From Candidatus Sulfotelmatobacter sp. (GTDB lineage Bacteria; Acidobacteriota; Terriglobia; Terriglobales; Acidobacteriaceae): a stretch of 6,230 nucleotides of DNA. This document shows, in pieces, positions 1 to 4,638 of this stretch (position 1 is its first letter; every line of letters begins with the position of its first letter). Below the pieces are notes generated by a model. That model was not told where the DNA came from and did not search any database. It worked only from the letters and a program-made list of their open reading frames with translations. The stretch covers positions 1-6,230 of the forward strand of contig JASHTD010000053.1 of the NCBI GenBank assembly GCA_030040725.1, in the 5' to 3' direction. Made by a program: the position numbers and the translations under genes.

Positions 1-303
1 GATGGGCAGATGGCCGCGCGTGTTAATCTCAGCCAACACCTGTCGTGCCTTGCGTGCATATTCGCCTGCCGTGATCTGCTCCCTGGGTTCGACACAATCC
101 AGCAAATGATGCGGCACACGGGCGTATTCGTCCGGTGTCGGCTTTGCCGTTCCAATATTGAATTCGCGGTACATTGCGACCGAATCGTAATTGACGATTT
201 CTCCGTGGAAACCCTCGGCGAGTACTAGGGAAAGAGCGGTTTTTCCGCTGCCCGTCGGTCCGAGCAACACCACCAGCAGAGGCTCAGGCTTCGGCGAAAC
301 CAC
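1..303 (-). CDS. miaA: tRNA dimethylallyltransferase MiaA, N-terminal part (3' end beyond the window)
   Basis: MiaA transfers a dimethylallyl group from DMAPP to N6 of A37 in tRNAs reading UNN codons, in the cytoplasm. The 101 visible codons hold the diagnostic N-terminus: P-loop GPTGSGKT (residues 15-22), the VNYDS segment (38-41) with the conserved Asp40, the signature NIGTAKPT (49-56), PHHLLD (64-69) and TAGEYA (78-83), all at the usual family spacing. The family is normally about 300 residues, so roughly two thirds lie past the left edge. I chose GTG at 303 because no ATG occurs in frame upstream and it leaves only 14 residues before the P-loop, which is normal. It begins 2 bases after the stop of the upstream small membrane protein gene, which suggests translational coupling; a GGAG lies a rather distant 12 bases upstream. 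The family assignment is near certain; the start is less sure. Confidence 0.95.
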   Translation of the reverse strand, partial: MVSPKPEPLLVVLLGPTGSGKTALSLVLAEGFHGEIVNYDSVAMYREFNIGTAKPTPDEYARVPHHLLDCVEPREQITAGEYARKARQVLAEINTRGHLPI

Positions 304-305
304 CG

Positions 306-548
306 TCAGCGCAGGCTCCAGTGGATGGCTTTCCAGTAGCGAATTACGATGATGATGAGCAGAAGGACAGCAATGAAGAGCAGACCTCCTGCCTCGGTCG
401 AGTAGAGGGCGTGGCGCACGTGCTTTCGAGAGGGATCGTCCTGTGGTTTTGCGATGGCCACGGAAATATTGTACGCCGCCGAAAACAAAAGGATCCGAGC
501 CAATACCACGAGCGTTGGAAGTTGCCGGACAGGACTATCTGGCCCCAC
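306..548 (-). CDS. small two-helix membrane protein, unknown function
   Basis: I do not recognise this 80-residue protein. Two hydrophobic stretches, about residues 10-33 and 54-69, are separated by a charged stretch (KPQDDPSRKHVRH, 34-46). The second helix is extremely hydrophobic (a VLLLIIIVI run) and is followed by a basic and aromatic tail (RYWK, ending WSLR). That is the pattern of a small integral inner-membrane protein with two spans. The start is GTG, 10 bases after the polA stop; a GGAG overlapping the end of polA sits 13 bases upstream, a long spacing. The gene ends 2 bases before the miaA start. Its support is the neat fit between polA and miaA and the membrane-protein composition; against it are the weak ribosome site and short length. 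Function cannot be inferred from the sequence. Confidence 0.7.
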   Translation of the reverse strand: MGPDSPVRQLPTLVVLARILLFSAAYNISVAIAKPQDDPSRKHVRHALYSTEAGGLLFIAVLLLIIIVIRYWKAIHWSLR

Positions 549-558
549 GAGCGAATGA

Positions 559-3396
559 CTACTCCAAATCGCGCCAGTTCGGCCCGACGCCTATTTCGAC
601 GAGCAGTGGCACAGCAAGCTCGTGAGCTTTTTCCATGTGATCGCGAACCAGCGCCCGCATAATCTCGATTTCGTTTTCCGGCACCTCAAACACCAGTTCG
701 TCGTGAACCTGCAGGGTCATCCGCGATTTCAATCCAGTCTCACGTAAGGCCGCGTCGATCCCTATCATGGCAATCTTGATCAGGTCTGCCGCCGTCCCCT
801 GCAGCGGCGTGTTCACCGCAGTCCGTTCGGCAAATCCGCGCTGGTTCGAATTTTTGCTGTTTATATCCGGAATCGGCCGCACGCGCCCGAAGAGGGTTTT
901 CACTTTCAGATCGCGGCGGGCTTCGTCCAGCGTTTTATCGATGAAGGTGCGAACGCCTTTGTATCTTTCAAAATAATTTGCGATGAACTGCTTTGCTTCG
1001 GCGGGTTCGATGCCAAGATTTTGCGACAATCCGAACGGCGAGAGACCATAAACGATTCCAAAGTTCACGACCTTCGCCTGACGGCGGTGGTCGGCGGTCA
1101 CCATAAGAGGCGGAATGCCGAAAACCTGCGAAGCGGTCAGAGTGTGAATGTCATCACCGCGGCGATACGCCTCCACCAATAGCGGATCGCGCGAGAAGTG
1201 AGCCAGCAGCCGCAATTCAATCTGCGAATAATCGGCGGTGAGAAGAACATATCCGGGTTCCGCGATAAACGCAGCTCGAATGCCACGCCCGAGCTCGGTG
1301 CGAATGGGAATGTTCTGCAGGTTGGGATTCGCGGAAGAAAGCCGCCCCGTGGCCGTTCCGGTTTGCGCAAAGGTGGTGTGCAGGCGGCGGGTGGAAGGAT
1401 CGATGAGCGCCGGCAGAGTATCGACATAGGTCGATTTCAACTTGGTGAGCTGGCGATAGTCGAGCACCATGCGGGCAATCGGGTGCTCTTCGGCGAGATC
1501 TTCGAGCACATCGACGGCAGTCGAAATCGTGCGCCCTTTGCCGTATTTCACCGGCTTGGGCAAGTTCAGACGATTAAAGAGAATGTCGCCGAGCTGCCGC
1601 GGAGAACCGATATTGAACTCGCAGCCGGCAAGCTGCTGAATTTCTTTCGCCTTCACACCAATCTCGCGCTCGAGTTCGACCGACATTTGCGCCAGTGCAG
1701 CCGTGTCGATTTTCACTCCAGCCTGCTCCATGCGCGCCAGCACGGGAACAAGCGGCAGGTCTATCTCTTCGTAGAGTTTGGCTAGTCCCGCTTGCTCGAT
1801 TTCCTCTCGCAGGGCAGTCGTCAATCGCCCTGTGATGTCGGCGGCCTCCGCCAGATCGCCGCTCAGTTTGAGATTGAAGTGGCGCAGTGCCACCTCCGGC
1901 AGACGATGAGAGGAGTACGTTGGATCCAACAGATACGAGTAGAGCATGGGATCGTGGCGCACGCCTTGCAAATCGACTCCCTGCCCAGAGAGCGCTCGCA
2001 TCGCCGATTTATAGTCATGAATGGACTTGAGCGGCGCATTAGCGGCGAGAATCGAACGCAGCTTTTCAGCGGCTTGAGTAGAATCCAGCTTGACGGTAAT
2101 CGCCGACCCGGGAGCTCCGGAGATGGCGACCCGGCGGGAAGCTGGCACCGAGCTTAATTCCGAAATATTCGTGGAACCTGTAAGCGGTAGCATGGCTTCT
2201 TGTGGCTCGGCCATCGCAGCGGGCTCTTCTTCCGGCTCGGGCAACTCGGGTTCATCCGTTTCCACGGCAACGGCAAGCGCGGCGCCGGCCGCCAAATTGA
2301 TGACCCGCTCCACGTCCGCGGCAGACTGGGCTTCCTCGTAATGCCCTTCGCTGACCTCGACAACCGGCAAGAGCTCTTTCAGCAGTGAGGTGAACTCCAG
2401 CTCGGTAAAAAGCTGGCGCAGCCTTTCAACATCCGGTTCGCCTACGTGCATGGCTTCGACGTTGAGTTCGACCGGAACGTTCACATCAATCGTTGCCATG
2501 CTCTTGCTGAATAGGATCACATCGCGGTTATTCAGCAACGATTCGCGGTAGGTTTTCTTCTCGACTTCCGCAGCACGGTCGAGCGCCTGCTCCACGCTGC
2601 CGAACCGCCGAATGATTTCCACCGAGCCTTTATCGCCGATGCCCGGCGCTCCTGGAATATTGTCGATGCTGTCACCGCGCAGGGCCATCACATCAACCAC
2701 GCGCTCAGGAGGCACGCCAAGAATCTCTTCCACCTTGGCCGCGTCGCAGATCAGGTTGTCTTTCGGCGGATTCAGGATGTGAGTGTTTTCATTCACCAAC
2801 TGCATCATGTCCTTGTCGCTCGAGACAACATAGACAGGATACGAAGCAGCCTCGGCTTTTCGCGCGAGCGTTCCGATCACATCGTCGGCTTCGAAGCCGG
2901 CGAGTTCGAGAATCGGAATGCGGTAAGCTTCCAGCGCGCGCCGGATGTAGGGAATCTGCTGGGCGAGATCCTCGGGCATGGCGGCGCGATTCGCTTTGTA
3001 ACCTTTGTATTCGATCTCAGTGAAGGTCTGCGTCTTGATATCGAATTTGCGGACGGTGGTAATCGCTTCTGCCTGGGTATCACGGAACGTCGGCGCGGCA
3101 ACGTCGAACACCGCTGCCAGATATGAAGGAGAAAAATCGTCACGCAGCTTGCGCAGCATGTTCACGAACACATAGACCGCAGCGGTGGGCACGCCCGCTT
3201 TGGTAGACATCGACCGCTGCCGCGCCATGGCATGATAGGCACGGAAGATGAACGACATGGTGTCGATCAGAAATATGCGTTCCCTGCCGGGCTTGCTGGC
3301 AGGCCGGAGCGGTCCGGAAGACTTTTTCTGCGCAGACGCGGTCTCGGCAGGCACGTCAGCATGGGCAAGTTGCGCGGATTTGCTGCGGGGGGACAA
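559..3396 (-). CDS. polA: DNA polymerase I
   Basis: PolA removes RNA primers with its 5' nuclease and fills gaps in replication and repair. All three domains are present in 945 residues. The 5' nuclease (about 40-345) has acidic metal ligands at D45, D98, E169/D171/D172 and D194/D196, and a helix-hairpin-helix with D242 and D245 (GDSIDNIPG). The 3'-5' exonuclease-like domain (about 355-545) is degenerate: the first metal Asp is replaced (AVET, 377-380) and the Exo II Asp position appears to be Ser464, while Asp520 survives, so proofreading is probably lost. The polymerase domain has motif A DYSQIE (722-727), the O-helix RRQAKVVNFGIVYG (771-784) with K775, F779 and Y783, and motif C VHDE (897-900). 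F779 corresponds to E. coli F762. An insertion at about 106-131 and a Pro/Glu-rich stretch at 381-401 are extra. The TTG start at 3396 lies just after an in-frame TAA and has no clear ribosome site; GTG at 3354 is an alternative. Confidence 0.98.
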   Translation of the reverse strand: MSPRSKSAQLAHADVPAETASAQKKSSGPLRPASKPGRERIFLIDTMSFIFRAYHAMARQRSMSTKAGVPTAAVYVFVNMLRKLRDDFSPSYLAAVFDVAAPTFRDTQAEAITTVRKFDIKTQTFTEIEYKGYKANRAAMPEDLAQQIPYIRRALEAYRIPILELAGFEADDVIGTLARKAEAASYPVYVVSSDKDMMQLVNENTHILNPPKDNLICDAAKVEEILGVPPERVVDVMALRGDSIDNIPGAPGIGDKGSVEIIRRFGSVEQALDRAAEVEKKTYRESLLNNRDVILFSKSMATIDVNVPVELNVEAMHVGEPDVERLRQLFTELEFTSLLKELLPVVEVSEGHYEEAQSAADVERVINLAAGAALAVAVETDEPELPEPEEEPAAMAEPQEAMLPLTGSTNISELSSVPASRRVAISGAPGSAITVKLDSTQAAEKLRSILAANAPLKSIHDYKSAMRALSGQGVDLQGVRHDPMLYSYLLDPTYSSHRLPEVALRHFNLKLSGDLAEAADITGRLTTALREEIEQAGLAKLYEEIDLPLVPVLARMEQAGVKIDTAALAQMSVELEREIGVKAKEIQQLAGCEFNIGSPRQLGDILFNRLNLPKPVKYGKGRTISTAVDVLEDLAEEHPIARMVLDYRQLTKLKSTYVDTLPALIDPSTRRLHTTFAQTGTATGRLSSANPNLQNIPIRTELGRGIRAAFIAEPGYVLLTADYSQIELRLLAHFSRDPLLVEAYRRGDDIHTLTASQVFGIPPLMVTADHRRQAKVVNFGIVYGLSPFGLSQNLGIEPAEAKQFIANYFERYKGVRTFIDKTLDEARRDLKVKTLFGRVRPIPDINSKNSNQRGFAERTAVNTPLQGTAADLIKIAMIGIDAALRETGLKSRMTLQVHDELVFEVPENEIEIMRALVRDHMEKAHELAVPLLVEIGVGPNWRDLE

Positions 3397-3422
3397 GCAT
3401 TCAGTTTAGCAGCGGAAAGACC

Positions 3423-3938
3423 CTAGAAGTCCACCGTGAGATCGGCCTGAACCGTCTTCTTCGCGGCGCCCCCAGGGGTGTTCCGGAAGACCAGGTAGTA
3501 TTTCTTGGACTCATTCAACGAAGGCGGCAGGCTTACGTCAACGGCCTGATCATGCGACGGATCTGAAGCGAAAATGGCATTCCCTGCGGTGCCAGCCGTG
3601 AAGTCCGAATACTGGTCCTCGTTGAACACGAAGAAATCAACATCCGCGCTGTGCTCGTTCGCCTGAACTCCGAGTTTGGTCAGGTACGATTTGTAGTTTC
3701 CGTGCAAATGAGGCACAGCAACGTGAGCCGGCACTTCAAACGGAAAAGCCTCGGTGCTGGACAGAATGAATGTTTTTTGCAGAACGCTCTCGCTCGAAAC
3801 GGTCGGCCGATCTCCTACGCGGTCCAGGGCCGCTACCTGCTGATCTGTGGTTGTTTTTTTCTGGCAGCTTATAAGGGCCAGTGGAAGAGCGGAAACTAAC
3901 ACAGCGAGGGTAATACGATTCAACGTCGAACAACTCAT
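3423..3938 (-). CDS. predicted secreted lipoprotein, unknown function
   Basis: The 171-residue product begins with a lipoprotein signal peptide: a short n-region with Arg8, a hydrophobic core (10-23) and a lipobox LISC with the lipidated Cys at 25. Gln at +2 would favour the outer membrane under the E. coli sorting rule, which may not hold here. After a Thr/Gln/Lys linker (26-50), residues 51-171 look all-beta, with strands such as DVDFFVFNE (99-107) and KKYYLVFRN (145-153) and a closing QADLTVDF. This resembles a small beta-sandwich of the PPC or GOLD-like sort, but that is pattern impression only. His72, His77 and His79 cluster in one stretch. The ATG overlaps the stop of the cysteine dioxygenase gene (ATGA), and an AGG lies 7 bases upstream, so translation is probably coupled. 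polA follows 26 bases downstream. Role unknown. Confidence 0.88.
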   Translation of the reverse strand: MSCSTLNRITLAVLVSALPLALISCQKKTTTDQQVAALDRVGDRPTVSSESVLQKTFILSSTEAFPFEVPAHVAVPHLHGNYKSYLTKLGVQANEHSADVDFFVFNEDQYSDFTAGTAGNAIFASDPSHDQAVDVSLPPSLNESKKYYLVFRNTPGGAAKKTVQADLTVDF

Positions 3939-4516
3939 GAGCGAGCCTGCCTGCCGTACTCGGTGGTGTAGTGCAATTGTATCTCGCCGCAGGTACCCAG
4001 CTCATCCGAATAAACCACACAAGAATCGAAGGGGCGCGAATAAACATGCAGGCTGACGGCGCGCTGATTGAGCTCGCGTGGATTGATCACGCGATGCACC
4101 GGTTCCAATGGATCGACGGCGCAGGGACGCGAGGCGTTCATCTCGATTGTTTCCGTTGCCGTAATTTCACACCTGCCGGCCGCGATATCCTGATGCACCA
4201 CATGGAAGTTCTCGACCAGCAATCGCCCGATCGGCACGGCCATCCAGCAATTCTGATCGCGGTGATTGTGGATGGAACTGATCTGCCCGATCTCCCAGCA
4301 AATCGCCATGAGTTCGTAGAGGGGTGTTTTATCGATGAGATTGCGCGTGTAATGCTGGCGATCCCAGGTGAGATACGAACGAAGCGACTCGGGATCGACA
4401 GGTGTTTCCTTCAGAAACTTGTAGATCGTTTCCGTGCCATCGAAGGCCACCTCGGGAAATTTGCGCAGCTCGACGACAAAATCCTCGATCGAAACTTGTT
4501 TTACGACCGTCGCCAT
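3935..4516 (-). CDS. cysteine dioxygenase type I (cupin, non-heme iron)
   Basis: This enzyme family oxidises L-cysteine with O2 to cysteine sulfinate using mononuclear Fe(II) in the cytoplasm. The 193-residue protein has the three-His iron site: His83 and His85 in SSIHNH, and His141 in PVHRVIN. It also has Arg58 in YTRNL, matching rat Arg60 that binds the cysteine carboxylate and arguing against the Gln-type 3-mercaptopropionate dioxygenases. The signature SLHVYSRPFDSC (155-166) carries His157 and Tyr159, matching rat His155 and Tyr157. Cys90 lies five residues after His85, exactly as rat Cys93 after His88, so the Cys-Tyr cross-linked cofactor may form. Residue numbers for rat are from memory. 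The ATG at 4516 has a good GGAG 6 bases upstream. It is the first gene of the minus-strand cluster; its stop overlaps the lipoprotein start by 4 bases. Confidence 0.94.
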   Translation of the reverse strand: MATVVKQVSIEDFVVELRKFPEVAFDGTETIYKFLKETPVDPESLRSYLTWDRQHYTRNLIDKTPLYELMAICWEIGQISSIHNHRDQNCWMAVPIGRLLVENFHVVHQDIAAGRCEITATETIEMNASRPCAVDPLEPVHRVINPRELNQRAVSLHVYSRPFDSCVVYSDELGTCGEIQLHYTTEYGRQARS

Positions 4517-4533
4517 GAGTTACTCCGGGCAAG

Positions 4534-4562
4534 AGTATACCGCATGGGCATCGTGCAGAAAA
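4534..4562 (-). promoter_or_regulatory. candidate sigma70-type promoter for the cysteine dioxygenase-led cluster
   Basis: On the minus strand a TATACT -10 box (4539-4534) lies 17 bases downstream of TTTTCT (4562-4557), a weak match to the -35 consensus TTGACA. Transcription would start near 4527, giving a leader of only about 11 bases that begins essentially at the GGAG ribosome site (4526-4523) of the dioxygenase gene. The -10 box and spacing are good and the location is right; the -35 is poor. The tight packing downstream suggests this could serve all five minus-strand genes, although internal promoters cannot be excluded. Confidence 0.45.
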
Positions 4563-4609
4563 CTCCGAGCAAAGGCAAGAGGTTCGGCCTTGGTGCGGAG
4601 TTTCTACCC

Positions 4610-4615
4610 TACAAT
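4610..4615 (+). promoter_or_regulatory. possible -10 box for the glycosyltransferase gene
   Basis: TACAAT at 4610-4615 matches the TATAAT consensus in five of six positions and sits 23 bases before the ATG at 4639. The best -35-like sequence, TTGGTG at 4590-4595, is only 14 bases upstream, too close for a typical promoter, so this is a weak call. No clear Shine-Dalgarno sequence precedes the ATG; the implied leader would be about 18 bases. Confidence 0.25.
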
Positions 4616-4638
4616 GAGCTCAATCGCATTTTTCCACT

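Larger units (their letters stand above)
4517..4638. other. divergent intergenic region
   Basis: These 122 bases separate the start codons of the minus-strand dioxygenase gene and the plus-strand glycosyltransferase gene. They are the only sizeable non-coding stretch in the window. They contain the dioxygenase ribosome site and the candidate promoter elements described separately. I see no convincing operator palindrome, riboswitch or terminator hairpin. The other gaps (549-558 and 3397-3422) are too short to hold much. Confidence 0.7.

Noticed and set aside
10..228. 72-codon plus-strand frame at the left edge
   Set aside because: Antisense to the clear MiaA N-terminus.
1198..1785. 195-codon open frame on the plus strand inside polA
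   Set aside because: It lies fully antisense to the conserved polymerase domain; its protein has no recognisable motif and reads as a codon-bias shadow.
2154..2363. Possible frameshift or foreign insert at the Pro/Glu-rich part of polA
   Set aside because: The polA frame continues without interruption on both sides, and alternative-frame protein here shows no conserved polymerase sequence; a degenerate exonuclease domain explains it.
3397..3422. Terminator between the lipoprotein gene and polA
   Set aside because: The 26-base gap has no stable GC-rich hairpin followed by a T run.
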